Source: Buxus sempervirens
Taxonomy: Eukaryota; Streptophyta; Magnoliopsida; Buxales; Buxaceae
NCBI GenBank assembly: GCA_947561395.2
Contig: OX387187.1
Coordinates: forward strand, 35,879,829-35,943,828
Length of the DNA: 64,000 bases
Direction: 5' to 3'
Shown: in pieces, positions 11,295 through 23,400 of the stretch
How the letters are laid out: every line of letters begins with the position of its first letter
Position numbering within the stretch: the first letter of the stretch is position 1
Notes under the pieces: model-generated
Databases searched by the model: none
The model's input: only the letters and a program-made list of their open reading frames with translations
What the model was told of the DNA's origin: nothing
Translations under genes and position numbers: made by a program

Positions 11295-11894
11295 TTTCTA
11301 AGCAAGACTGTTAGTTACTTGGTATTGTGTATCAATAGCTTAATCAATATTTGAAGTATTGGCTGCAGGCTACTAAGATCACGTGGTGGGGTTATATGAA
11401 ACTAAGAATAAAGGAAGAAAACTTATGTATTAATTGCAGTCTACTGTAGTTTGGCACTTAAAGATGCTAAGCACCCTACTATAATTGCCATGGCATCTCC
11501 ATGAGTTTTATAGCTTATGGTTTCGGTTTCCTTACTAATATTCTAAAAGCCCTAAAACCAAATTGAAACGATCCTAATTTATCTTAAACCTAAACCTAGG
11601 ATCATGTTAAACCAAAACCCTAGATCATAATTCATGTTGAAGCCTATATCAGGATAGAAATCGCCTTTATACATCTCTTGCAACCCCTCTTGGAGCTAGT
11701 GACTGTGGACTGTGATCGGTAAAAAATAGGGTTGAGCAGAAGCTAAACTATTGAGCCCCGGGGCCACCCTAATCCAAAAAAAGTTTTAAATCCAATCCTC
11801 CCAAGTATGATCAGGGAGGCTACGGACCAGTCCGCAATATACCTTACCATTAGTAGAATACATGAATTCAGGCCCCTCATTGACGGGGCCATAT
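11295..11894. other. Hsp20 3' flank, no gene
   Basis: Colinear with 29281-29810 of unit B. No coding signal. Confidence 0.5.
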
Positions 11895-12023
11895 AAGCTG
11901 GAGCCTATACTGGAATATCTGTTGGTCCAACGGTGGACAAGGTGTACACGTCAGCATCATTCACAGGCGTGTACATTCCCCTCACCATTGGACCAACAGA
12001 TGTTCCAGCAAGGGGCTTCAGCC
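11895..12023. repeat. foldback (long inverted repeat), unit A only
   Basis: The left arm, about 11895-11950 (contains GGAATATCTGTTGGTCCAA), pairs with the right arm, about 11967-12023 (contains TTGGACCAACAGATGTTCC), across a loop of about 16 bp. Pairing is best for the inner 39 bp and imperfect outside. The whole foldback is missing from unit B, which jumps across this region near 29830-29900. It may be a small foldback transposon or a precursor-like hairpin. Confidence 0.7.
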
Positions 12024-12599
12024 GATTTCAAGTTTTCATTGACCCACTCCAGACATCTCTAGCTCTGCAGCGTGTTTTATATATATAGAACATTGTTTCT
12101 ACTAAAAGGTCAAGCTGAATAGTAGGGGTGACCTTTATATATTTAATATGTTCCTTAACAATCTCCTCACGTGTGGGCCGGATTCAAACCCATTTTAAGG
12201 GAGGCCCTACACGTGAAATATTTATTTTTTTCAATAAGTGGAGTGGAGTTTTGAATGGAAGACCTTGGCATAGGTATCATGTAGAACACCGTTCGTACTA
12301 AAAGCTTAAGTTGATATATAGTAGGGGTGAAAAATATGTCCTTAACATTTTAACCATGGTCCTCAAGAAGCTGACCCAACGGTTAAACTGGATCAAACCC
12401 AATTAATTGTAAATCATACCGGCTAATTAAGTTTACTACCGATACAGCAATGAAGAAGGAGACGAAAAGAAAAAAACAATGATTACTGATGGACAAAGCT
12501 GGGAGTAAGTGCCCGTGCAGTCGTGTAGTGAAGGAGACTAAACCTCAAAACCTGTTGCCACAAGCGTCATGACAATCATCTCTCTCTGTGAATGATCTA
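12024..12599. other. unit A sequence left of the Copia insertion
   Basis: No gene. Contains a repeated word pair: GTTTCTACTAAAAGGTCAAGCTGAATAGTAGGGGTGA-like text at about 12090 recurs in diverged form at about 12290. The last 200 bp match 29940-30215 of unit B and lead straight into the Copia LTR. Confidence 0.45.
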
Positions 12600-12895
12600 T
12601 GTTATGAATCCATTGAATATGGATGACCATTGGGTTGCACCTATTGGAGCATTGGGTTGCATCTCTTGGAGCATTGGATTCCACCTCTTGAGATGAAGAG
12701 ATACACCTCTTGGGATGAAGAGATACACCTCTTGGAGGATACACCTCTTGGAGCTTATAAAAGGGTCTTGAGATGTATGGAATTGTAATAACACAAATTT
12801 GCTAACTAGTGACTGATATTGAATTCTAAGAGAGCTGAATTTCTCTTCTATCTTGCTAATCTTCCTTGTCTTGCCATTCTCTTTCTTTCACAACA
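12600..12895 (+). repeat. Copia 5' LTR
   Basis: 296 bp, TGTTATGAATCC..TTTCACAACA. It has a TATA box (TATAAAAG, 12756-12763) and, upstream of it, an array of ACACCTCTTGG/GATGAAGAGAT words that differs in copy number from the 3' LTR (two against three full repeats). Outside the array about five substitutions separate the two LTRs. Confidence 0.95.
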
Positions 12896-12910
12896 CGTTA
12901 TCAGCACGAG
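12896..12910 (+). other. candidate Copia primer-binding region
   Basis: CGTTATCAGCACGAG follows the 5' LTR directly. It resembles but is not the common TGGTATCAGAGC initiator-Met tRNA site; the priming tRNA cannot be assigned by eye. Confidence 0.35.
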
Positions 12911-13051
12911 TCTCTGCCAAAATTGAAAGCTAGTGACATTCTTTCAAAAGTCACTGTAAGTATTTCAGTTATTTTGTTTGTGATTTCCATGAATAACATG
13001 AAAGTAATTTTATATATGATACAAATGCTTTGTAACTTTGATTTGTAGAAA

Positions 13052-13950
13052 ATGTCAAATCTTAGCAAATTTGAATTTGTTGCTCGACATTTTTGGGAAA
13101 AATTACTTATCTTGGATCCTTGATGCTGAGATCCATCTTGATGCGATGAACCTTGGAAATTCTATTAAAGAAGGAAATGAAGCATCCCTGCAGGATCGTG
13201 CTAAGGCAATGATTTTCATTCACCGTCATCTTCATGAGGAATTAAAAACTGAGTATCTCATGGTAAACGATCCCCTTGTTTTATGGAATAGTTTGAAGGA
13301 AAGATATGAGTACCAGAAGTGCATCATCCTTCCAAAATCTCGATATGATTGGTTGCACCTGAGGTTGCAAGATTTCAAGAGTGTAAGTGAGTACAATTTT
13401 GCACTCTTTAAAATCAGCTAACTTTTGAAGTTATGTGATGAAAAAATCACCGATGAAGACATGTTGGAAAAGACTTTTACTACTTTTCACGCCTCGAATG
13501 TGCTCCTGCGGCAGCAGTATCGAGAGCGAAAGTTCACTAAGTATTCTGAACTCATTTCTTGTCTTCTAGTGGCTGAGCAAAATAACGAGCTCTTAATGAA
13601 AAATCACCAGTCTCGCCCAACTGGTTCCACACCATTTCCTGAAGCAAATGGTATATCATTCCAGAAGAATGGTAGACGTGGACAAGGACGTGGTAGAAAG
13701 AATTATCAATATAGTGGCACCAGAAGTGAAACCACTAAAAGGGATATCCACCAAGTACCTTACCATCAGAAATGGAAGAAAGGTCCCATGAACAATCCTC
13801 AAAAGAAAAATGAAGATGTATGTCATTGATGTGGTATGAATGGACATTGGTCACGTACCTGTCGTACGGCCAGACACTTGGTAGACTTATATCAAGCCTC
13901 TAAAATAGAAAAAGGAAAGGAAATTGAAATGAATGTTGCAGAACGAATAG
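13052..13950 (+). pseudogene. Copia gag (capsid and zinc knuckle), broken
   Basis: The frame starts MSNLSKFEF at 13052, then shifts by one base near 13085 into the frame reading FGKNYLSWILDAEIHLDAMN, a UBN2-type Copia capsid. A TAA at 13419-13421 interrupts it in the middle of the capsid. The zinc knuckle CH*CGMNGHWSRTC near 13826-13863 carries a further stop. Reading continues to the edge of the nested hAT element. Confidence 0.85.
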
Positions 13951-13958
13951 ATCATATA

Positions 13959-14684
13959 TAGGGGTGGCAATTTATCGGGCTGGGCCGGGTTCGGGCTGGG
14001 CTTAAGAGCATATATAAGTACTTTAGGGCTTACCCAAGCCCGGCCCGGCCCTGATTTTGGGCTTGGAAATCATGCCCAAGCCCAACCCTAATAAAAGTAG
14101 AGTTGTCCAAGCCCGGCCCTATTTGGCCTGGTTTTTTTTACAAATGATTAATTTTTTATAATCAAGAAACCAAAAACAAGACATTTTGAGGCTTAGTTAA
14201 ATCCTAAAGAAGACAATGAGGCCGCATGTTCACTAACAATTTGTGGTATTTAACATTCCGAAGCACAGAAATTCTGATGCACGTTCAACATATATTTGAT
14301 AAGAAATGTTTTTTTGAGACTTGAATACAAAAGATATATGTACTATTGGAAAGTTTCTATATTGCCTAGGAAAATTAAATCCCACAATCCAAATACATCA
14401 AAACATGTAAAATATGTTAAACTAATCAACTTTAAACGAGATGTCTTGTTGGAGAGTGATAAGGAGAGACTAAAATTATGTTTTTTAGTAAACATAATAT
14501 TAATAGGGCCGGGCCGGGCCAATTCGGGCTAAAATAAACTCACCCAAGCTTGGCCCTAAATATTTCGGGCTCTTAAAATCTGGGCCGGGCTAGCCCGCTG
14601 GGCCTAAAAATCATGCCCAAGCGCAATTAAAACTGGGCCGGGTGGGTCGGGCTGGGCGGGCCGGGCTAGAAATTGCCACCCCTA
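13959..14684. mobile_element. non-autonomous hAT element inside Copia gag-pol
   Basis: 726 bp with inverted termini TAGGGGTGGCAAT and its complement ATTGCCACCCCTA, flanked by a perfect 8-bp target duplication ATCATATA (13951-13958 and 14685-14692). Both ends are rich in GGGCCGGGCT-like words in opposite orientation; the middle is AT-rich with no transposase. It lies between the gag knuckle and the protease of the Copia element, so it inserted after the Copia element was in place. Confidence 0.95.
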
Positions 14685-14874
14685 ATCATATACCTCAATT
14701 TGATAATTGTGATGGAATTGATATTACTCATCTTGATGTTTCTAATTTCTTTGAAGATCCTAGTAGTAGAATTGATCATCTTATTGGTGATGCAAATGTT
14801 TATTTTGTGTAGTAAATCTTTTAATGTAATAAGGGTTTGAATTCTATAGTAATGAAGTTTTATATTTTGCATGT

Positions 14875-16302
14875 ATGAAGAGCATGGGTTCTATTGATGA
14901 ATTGATGAATATTGCTGATGATGTATGCTTGGTAGATAGTGCGACAACTCACACAATCCTTAAAAATAAGAAATATTTCCGATGTTTGAAACATAGCAAA
15001 GCCGATGTAAATACCATATCGGGTTCATCGAACCTAATTGAAGGCTCTAGAAGAGCACATATATTGTTGCCTAATAGCACAACATTGTGCATTGATGATG
15101 CTCTATTTTCTTCAAGATCAAGAAGGAACTTGTTGAGTTTTAAAGATATTCGTCGTAATGGTTATCATATTGAAACCACTGATGAAAGCAACAAAGAGCA
15201 TCTTTTTATTACTCAAACACATTTGGGCCAGAAGCTCATATTAGAAAAGTTGCCACCATTCTCTTTGGGGTTGTATTATACGACAATGAGAATGATTGAA
15301 TCACATATTGTGATGCACCAGAAGTGCACTGATCCAAAGGTCTTTATAATATGGCATGATCGCCTTGGACATCCGGGTTCTATAATGATAAGAAGAAATA
15401 TTGAAAATTCAATAGGGCATCCATTAAAGAACCAGAAGATTCTTTTACCAAGTGATTATCCGTGCTTTGCTTGTTCTCAAGGTAAACTAATTATTAGACC
15501 ATCTCCTTCAAAACTAGTTGTTGAATTTCCATCATTCTTGGAAAGAATTCAGGGAGATATTTGTGGGCCTATAAATCCTTTATGTGGACCATTTAAATAT
15601 TTCATGGTTTTAATTGATGCATCATCTAAATGGTCACATGTTTGTCTTCTTTCTTCTAGAAATCTTGCTTTTGCTAGACTTCTTTCTCAAATAATCAGAT
15701 TGAGAGCACAATTCCCTGATTACCAAATTAAGAAAATTCGACTAGATAATGCAGCTGAATTTACATCTCAAGCTTTTGATAGCTATTGCATGTCAATTGG
15801 AATTGATGTTGAACATCCTGTTGCTCACACACACACTCAAAATGGTTTAGCTGAATCGTTTATCAAAAGACTTCAATTGATTGCTAGACCTCTGCTTATG
15901 AAATCAAATTTACCTAGTTCTGCTTGGGGGCATGCTATATTACACGCAACATTTCTGGTTCGAATTAGGCCATCTGCTTATCATAAATATTTTCCACTGC
16001 AACTTGCATTTGGTCAACCTCCAAATATCTCTCACCTTCAAACGTTTGGTTGCGCTGTATATGTTCCTATTGCACCACCACAAAGAACTAAAATGGGCCC
16101 TCAATGTAGACTTGGTATTTATGTTGGTTTTGATTTACCATTTATTATTAGATATCTTGAGCCCCTTACAGGGGATATTTTTAAAGCACGATTTGAGGAT
16201 TGCCATTTCAATGAAACAGTTTTTCCGTCATTAGGGGGAGAAAAGTCAGTGCCTGAAGCACGACAAGAATCTCTTAGAAAATTTGTCCTTAGCTCATCTT
16301 GA
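14875..16302 (+). pseudogene. Copia pol: protease and integrase region
   Basis: An open frame of 475 codons. The protease motif is VDSATTHTI (residues about 20-28), followed by the integrase zinc region (WHDRLGH.., CFACSQG) and the catalytic core with all three acidic residues visible: D in QGDICGP, D in IRLDNAAEF, E in NGLAESF. This is the best preserved part of the element. It ends by a frameshift near 16285; the continuation (HLDPRTNQCTMEVERII) is in another frame. Confidence 0.9.
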
Positions 16303-18364
16303 TCCTCGTACTAATCAATGTACGATGGAAGTTGAAAGGATTATTCATTTGCAACAAGTTGCAAATCAATTACCGGATGCATTTACTGATACCAGAAGTA
16401 TAGTAAAATCTCATATACCTGCTGTAAATACTCCAGCAAGGATTGAAGTCCCTGAAGGACAACCTGCTAACAAAGCAGCAGATGAATCTAAGACACGCCT
16501 AAAGCGTGGAAGACCTATTGGTTCAAAAGACAAAAATCCCCGGAAGAGGAAAATTCAAAGAATGAAAGTGGTGCTCCTGAAGAGACCATAAAGCCCATTT
16601 TACAATCTCCTGGAATAGAATCCCTTGAAGTGGAACCTCCTGAAGAGGAAACTCTTGAAGAGAAACAGGTACCTGAAAATAATGAGATCTCAATACATTA
16701 TCTAAGTACAGGAGAAATTTGGGATAGAAATAAAATCATTGTCGACAATGTGTTTTCATTTAAAGTGGCTATTGGCATTACCAGAAGTAATGAAGAAAAT
16801 GAGCCAAAGAATGTTGAAGAATATCGACATAGAAATGATTGGCCAAAATGGAAAGAAGCTATTGAAGCTGAGTTAAGCTCATTAGCAAAACGAAAAGTTT
16901 TTGGGCTTGTAGTCCAAACACCTGAGGGAGTGTCACCTGTTGGATATAAGTGGGTGTTTGCGCGGAAACGCAATGAAAAGAATGAAATAGTGCGATATAA
17001 AGCAAGGCTTGTTGCACACTGGGATTGATTATGAAGAAACATATTCTCCCGTTATGGATGCAACTACATTCAGATTTTTAATAAGTTTGGTAGTCACAGA
17101 AAGACTGGATATGCAGTTGATGGATGTAGTTACTGCATATTTATATGGATCATGAAATATACATGAAAAGCCCTGAAGGATATAAAATGCCAGAAGCATG
17201 TAAATCAAGTACATCTAGAAGCATGTATTCTATCAAGCTTCAAAGATCTTTATATGGATTAAAGCAATGTGGACGCATGTAGTATAATTGCCTTAGCGAA
17301 TATTTATTAAAGAAAGGATTTGAGAATAATCCTATATGCCCATGCATTTTCATTAAGAAATTAGAATCTGGATTTGCTATTGTTGCAATTTATGTTGATG
17401 ATTTAAATCTTGTTGGAACCCCTGAAGAACTCACAAGAATTGCTACTGCATTGAAAGATGAATTTGAAATGAAGGATCTTGGGAAAACAAAATTTTGTCT
17501 TGGCCTGCAGCTTGAGCATTTCCCAAATGGAATCCTTGTTCATCAATCAACATATACAGAAAAAGTCTTGAAGCACTTTTATATGGATAAAGCTCATCCT
17601 TTGAGTACTCCAATGATCGTACGTTCACTTGATGTGAAAAAGGATCCTTTTCGTCCTCGAGAAGATGACGAAGAAATTCTTGGTTCTGAAGTACCATATC
17701 TTAGTGTTATTGGTGCACTAATGTATCTTGCAAATTGCACCCGACCTGATATAGCTTTTGCAGTTAACTTATTGGCAAGATATAGTTCTACTCCAACTCG
17801 AAGACATTGGAATGGAGTTAAACATGTACTTCGGTATCTCCGTGGTACAACTGATTTGGGATTATTCTATCATACTGGATCAACTTCACAGTTGATTGGA
17901 TATGCAGATGCAGGTTATTTATCTGATCCACACAAAGGTCGATCTCAAACAGGATATCTCTTTACTTGTGGAGGTACTGCTATTTTATGGAGATCTGTTA
18001 AACAATCATTATCTGCTACTTCTTCGAATCATTTGGAGCTTATTGCCATCCATGAGGCAAGTCGGGAATGTATTTGGCTAAGATCAGTAATTAATCATAT
18101 ACGAGAAAAGTGTGGCTTTTCCTCAATCAGTGATAGCCCAACAATTTTATATGAAGACAATATAGCTTGCATCACTCAAATCAAAGGCGGATATCAAAGG
18201 AGACAGAACAAAGCACATATCACCTAAGTTCTTTTTCACTCATGAACTTCAGAAGACAGGTGATATTGATGTTATATAAATACGGTCAAGTGAAAATCCG
18301 GCAGATTTATTCACAAAAGCATTGCCTACAGCAACATTTAAGAAGATTGGGCAAAGCACTGTAA
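16303..18364 (+). pseudogene. Copia pol: reverse transcriptase and RNase H, broken
   Basis: Starts in the linker that precedes the polymerase, then VGYKWVFARKRN of the reverse transcriptase. Damage includes frameshifts near 16285 and 16550, a short deletion at about 17020 after RLVA, a stop after AYLYGS (about 17150), and a TAG in place of a Trp codon after KQCGRM (about 17280). The polymerase motif IYVDD (about 17388-17402) is intact. The last long frame (17451-18227) covers the connection and RNase H, ending near YEDNIACI. Confidence 0.9.
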
Positions 18365-18511
18365 TGAGAAAAGTTAAAGACATTTCATCATGCTCTTTCC
18401 AGGGGGAGTATATGACTTAAAATTTATGTACTCTTTTTCCTTCGCCATTGGTTTTTTCCCACTAGGTTTTTCCTTGGCAAGGTTTTAACAAGGCATAATT
18501 TTTAGTCATCC

Positions 18512-18520
18512 AAGGGGAAG
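18512..18520 (+). other. Copia polypurine tract
   Basis: AAGGGGAAG directly precedes the 3' LTR, the expected plus-strand primer. Confidence 0.75.
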
Positions 18521-18811
18521 TGTTATGAATCCATTGAATATGGATGACCATTGGGTTGCACCTCTTGGAGCATTGGGTTGCACCTCTTGGAGATGAAGAG
18601 ATACACCTCTTGGGATGAAGAGATACACCTCTTCAAGGATACACTTCTTGGGATGAAGAGATACACCTCTTGGAGCTTATAAAAGGGTCTTGAGATGTAT
18701 GGAATTGTAATAACACAAATTTGCTAACTAGTGAATGATATTGAATTCTAAGAAAGCTGAATTTCTCTTCTATCTTGCTAATCTTCCTTATCTTGCCATT
18801 CTCTTTCTTTC

Positions 18812-18817
<6 letters not shown>
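18521..18817 (+). repeat. Copia 3' LTR
   Basis: 297 bp, the same ends as the 5' LTR, with three copies of the GATGAAGAGATACACCTCTT word instead of two. A (TA)n tract begins immediately after it at 18818. Confidence 0.95.
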
Positions 18818-18842
<25 letters not shown>

Positions 18843-19574
18843 CAAACACATACTTACATAAGACTATGCAAATGTTGGTTCATATTGCTGTGCACACTTC
18901 TGAAGAAAAATACAAGGGTTAGTCAGGCAGGCAACAAAAATAAGGCTCTCTCAGCACATAAAATTATTTTATATATCTATCAATATCTTCATGGACGCTG
19001 AATATGTGGTTCGGAGAGCTTTCATGCATCATTTTGGGAAACAAAGGTACTTTTATATACATACATAAAAAGAAGGGTTTGTTACGGCAGGAGGAGAGGG
19101 ACCAAGCTGCCTATTCTGCAAGTTAAGTCATGCAGGCCTCTTGTCGTGGTCTCATGGCTGGTACCTTTCTGTCCACCTATGAAATTCTGGTGGGGCCCTA
19201 ATTAGCCAAGGCAAGATTGATATATCTACAAGGGACTCTTACTGGATATACACAAGAATAAATAATTTTAAAACCTAGGTCACTAGAGACAATATAATGG
19301 TATCTTGGAAGCCGCTGTAGTGGAAAACAAAGGTAGATTCCATCTTCCCAACTGTATATATGTACACCTATATATGTGCAGTATAATTAAGTAGTTTTAT
19401 ATTTGTACATACACATGTCTAGATAATCATCTCCTTTGAAGTTTAGAATATGTGAAACAATTTTAAAAAATTGAAAAAAAAAACTATTCATCTTTCTTGA
19501 TAGATCAGTGATACCCACAGAGATTTTTGATATAGGTTACATGCCAAGTTATAAAAATGGTCATCTACAAGTTA
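18818..19574. other. end of unit A and duplication junction
   Basis: No gene. A (TA)n tract at 18818-18842 abuts the Copia element. The rest up to about 19530 matches 30225-30905 of unit B. The 45 bp from 19531 to 19574 are the junction between the two units and match neither edge clearly. Confidence 0.6.
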
Positions 19575-20418
19575 TATCTTTTATAAGCTACTAGTTTCAA
19601 GCTCGGAAAAAGAGGGTTGCATCAGATTAGCAGCCGGTGTAAAACTCTTGCTAAATCTAAACATGACTTTCTAAGGCTGCATTAATTAAATTTAAAGTTC
19701 TTTTCTATTGTAAGAACTCAGTGGAACTGAATTTCCGGTCCCTTTTCTATCGTAAATTTAAAGTTTTTTCTATTGAGTTTCTAAGGCTGCATCAGGCCCT
19801 TTTATGTCTATTGTAAGAAGTCAGTGGAACTGAATTTTACCCTCCAGCCGTTTTCATGACCAAACTGAACCTACGTTTGAATTGGACCTTAATGGTTTGA
19901 TATTACCAATTAGATCTACTAGGGCTCCCATACTAACAATAGAGATCAACCTACAAGCATAAACTCCAGAAACAACAATGCTATGGGAGCACAAAAATCT
20001 GGACCCACATAGCAAAGCCAAGAATCTTTAGCATCTCAGAGACTCAGCAATTATCCTACCTCTATTCCAAAAGGCTGGGCTTCAAATTTACTGTACCTTC
20101 CATTTGAAAATATACCAGATTGCAGCTGTTCCATGTTATATGAACCTGGTCAAAGTCCTGGAACTCTTGACATCGTGTGCAATATCACATTCTCTGGCTC
20201 TTTCTATTCAAAGTACTTTTAGCCCAAAGAAATCTCAAGAAAATTAAAGGGATCACAACATGAAGATGGATAAATCTGAAGAAAGTTCATTAGGCCATTA
20301 CTTTCACATGTTATCGGCTTTAGAAACAGGTCGGGTGTTGTGGATACGGAATAATTATTGAACAGATTGGTGGGCATTGGAACTGAGAGGTAACGAGAAC
20401 CATTCGAGTAGTATGCTT
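19575..20418. other. 3' flank of deacetylase copy B
   Basis: No gene. Homologous to 780-1658 of unit A. Confidence 0.5.
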
Positions 20419-23400
20419 CTATTTGCCATCTTCTTCTAATTGTGAAATGATGCTCACAAATACTTGAAAGCCCTGGGACATATCTGAGAGAAGACAATAC
20501 TCATTCTTTGCATGGTATGTGGCCATCAAACCTATGTACAACAAAAATTTATATGAGAAGAAAACAACAAAGAATTAATCTTCAGCACTGGGAGACCAGA
20601 AAACAGAACAGAAGTCCAATCATTCATCAGGACATAAAAAATGATACATCCTAAACTCCCATCGTGCCTTCAATGATTCCAACTAGTTGGATAAGAAATT
20701 CTGTTGCAGTTATATGTATAGCAATTGCATGACCATGTCAGTGTATAGTTATGCAAAATTAAATATTTCAATATCAAAGCTTCATTAAAACCTTCAATCT
20801 AAGACTACAAAAATTCATGGGAAATCTCGAACAGAGTTTTCAAGAGTTGATGAGAGAAAACAAGATAAAGAAGCTTTGTCAGAGTGATAAACTTATTCTG
20901 TACTTAAATTTTTACCTTTGCATCACTCAAAGCTCTATATCTGAAATTTATATTTTAGAAATTTATCAAATTAAAAAACCAAACTTATCAATAGTCCTCA
21001 CTACCTACTTTCTGGGGTGCATGGAGGCAAATGTGTCCTATGAGTTTCAGATCCAGCAATAATATGAAAATAGAGCAGTATAAAGGTCATTGCGATGTAT
21101 ATAAAAATTATTAGTCAAATGCCATCAAGGTTAATAATATATACACTTTAATTTTGTTAAAACTGACTTATAGCCTAAACATGCTGCCAAAACCTTATTT
21201 AAATCCTTCCTTCCCTCCCTCCTTCCCTCTGTCTCTCAATCTCCCATAAATGAACTGGAGATCATCAGTTTATATATTCTATTATCTCAGATGACTACTC
21301 CTCTGATAAGCAGAAGATCGCCAGAACAATTGTCCTGTTATGAAGTCCTAAAGCAAACAGCTGGAATCTATATTAAAGAAAAGGAAAATTAGCTTTTGAA
21401 TAAAATCTGTGCATTAGGTTCATGGGAAATGTGGGCTCACTGGAAGTCAACTTTCAAAAAGAGTCACAATTTTTCATAAAAAGGCCCTCTAACTTCTGAT
21501 CCTAAAAGGAAGGACAAACAATGGAAAGGAAAGGAAAATACTATTTTTACTTTTATTTCCCTTGTTTTCTACCTAAGGAAACATATCATAGAAGTTTTAA
21601 AATACTCTAAACAAGAAGTAAACACTCTATCCTCAACATAACATTCAGAATGGGTGCATAATTCTTCAGGGGCTTGCCATTGATGCTATAACAAGTTGTG
21701 AAATATAGAGTTCAACCTTCATAATACAAAGAAAGTGCTAAGTGTGTCATACCATAGCCTGTTGTCTGAACATCGAAACCTTCATCCTGCAGAAAAGGTG
21801 TGAAAATCAATAGAAGTTGAAAGAATTTCGGTGGATAGACTTCAGCAACCAATGCTGGAAATCTTACCTGTAATTCTCGTATTAGTGGCAAACTGCCAGT
21901 AATTGAATAGGGCTTTACATATCCAACTACTTCTTTTGTTGCTTTGCATAGTACGTGGAAGCCACGAGAATCCAGATCACAGGCAACCCCAGTCATCACT
22001 GCTTCATCAAAAGTGATTTCAAGTCTGAAAGAAAAGAGAAGACAAAAACTCAATATGTTTATTCCGTAGCACTTTACATAGTGAAAGGTTAAAAGAATAA
22101 TTAATCAGGATTGGACAAACATGCCAATAAATATATTTCTTTCTGATGACATTAATGTTCCGGAAAAAAAAATTATTATCTGAATTTCCAGACAAGAACA
22201 TCAGTTTAAATGTAAGCATCACTTCTCCAGTGTGAAGAGAATAAAGAAGAAAGACCAACCTGCCTCTTATATTTTCCTCCGGGAGAACATATTTTGAAAC
22301 AGGTCCCCGTGTATCTAGCTTCTCTATATTGGCATTTATATCATCTATATATTCTTGTAACTTCTTCATCACATCCTTTGGGCTTGAATACAGCACCAGA
22401 ACAGAACAGGAATCAGAAATACTTCATTTATAGGAAGAAGTTTATCAGAGCTAAAAGATCAAAAGGAAATGCACTTAACTTGGGAGATGAACAGAAAGGT
22501 TAGAAACCAGTTCTAATATAATTGATGAAATATGGTATATGAGGAGAATTTGGCTACTTACTTGTAGAATGGAGTTAACCTGCAATAGAAAGGGCAAATT
22601 TAGACTTCCTTTCGCATAGGCTTAATTTTTAAATAAATGCAACTGAAACAATTCTAGTAGAAGAGTCAACCTGACATCTCCTGAAATTGTACACTCAGCT
22701 GGAATCTGATTAATTCCACCTCCGGGATCTGCCAAAATTAGGTGCAAATGACAAATTAATGGGTGTCAAGGAGATTTCTTACCTTTGATTGAGACAAAGA
22801 AGGTGACTTTTCATATGATATTTGCCAGTCATAGGCACAAAACTTACAAATCCATTGAGTCGGCTTCATGGTAGATGGTGTTGCAAATCCATAAACTTGT
22901 TCCTTAGGATGGGGAGGAAAGTCTCCGTAGAACCTCAATTGAATCTCTTTAAGTGCTTCCATGGCTAGCTCTAAAGGATTTATAGCCTGAAGGTAGGCAA
23001 CAACAAACTTTCTTAGACTTACAAGATCTAAGACAAGAGAAAATTTTTGGTTCTTTTATTTCTCTCTATCAGAGCACCGTCTTTCCTATGGCTTTTCCTA
23101 AAAGGCATTTTGTAAATTCATTTGCAATTATTATATTAAGAGTCTAAATATCAATTGGATTTCATGGATATATATAATTATATATCTATCAATGTAATAT
23201 TCCCTCCCTCAAAAACGTCACACCGATACATCATTTGTTCAGATGATATATTAGCCACATATATTATTCAAGTGAAACCCTCTTGAGGCCCTTCCAGTTA
23301 TTTTTCACTTTCCATTATAAAAACTCCCAAAACTGCCTCATTCTATAGCCTGATACCCAAAGCAAGGACGCAAAGACAGCAAGTTAGACATGCTTATAGC

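Larger units (their letters stand above)
12600..18817 (+). mobile_element. Copia LTR retrotransposon, inactive, with nested hAT
   Basis: A 6.2-kb element with LTRs TGTT..AACA (12600-12895 and 18521-18817), a purine-rich AAGGGGAAG just left of the 3' LTR, and the Copia gene order gag, protease, integrase, reverse transcriptase, RNase H. It is inserted in unit A at a place that is uninterrupted in unit B (about 30213-30225, GATCTATATTTATATA). Flanks are ATCTA and ATATA, an imperfect 5-bp target duplication beside a TA repeat. It carries frameshifts and stops in every major domain and a 726-bp hAT insertion, so it is non-functional. Confidence 0.95.
780..19530. repeat. tandem segmental duplication, unit A
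   Basis: Left-hand copy of a direct tandem duplication. Homology with unit B starts at the string around 780-830 (matching 19575-19625) and stops near 19530 (matching about 30900). It carries an intact acetylornithine deacetylase gene and a broken Hsp20 gene. It is longer than unit B mainly because of a 6.2-kb Copia element, a Harbinger MITE with a nested hAT, a 493-bp hAT element and a few private segments. The direct order and colinear flanks point to unequal crossing-over or a tandem duplication event; the breakpoints are estimated by eye. Confidence 0.9.

Noticed and set aside
19165..19185. TTCTGTCCACCT resembles the core of miR394
   Set aside because: Only 12 bases match, and there is no complementary arm nearby. 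The same text occurs in both units in a gene-free flank.
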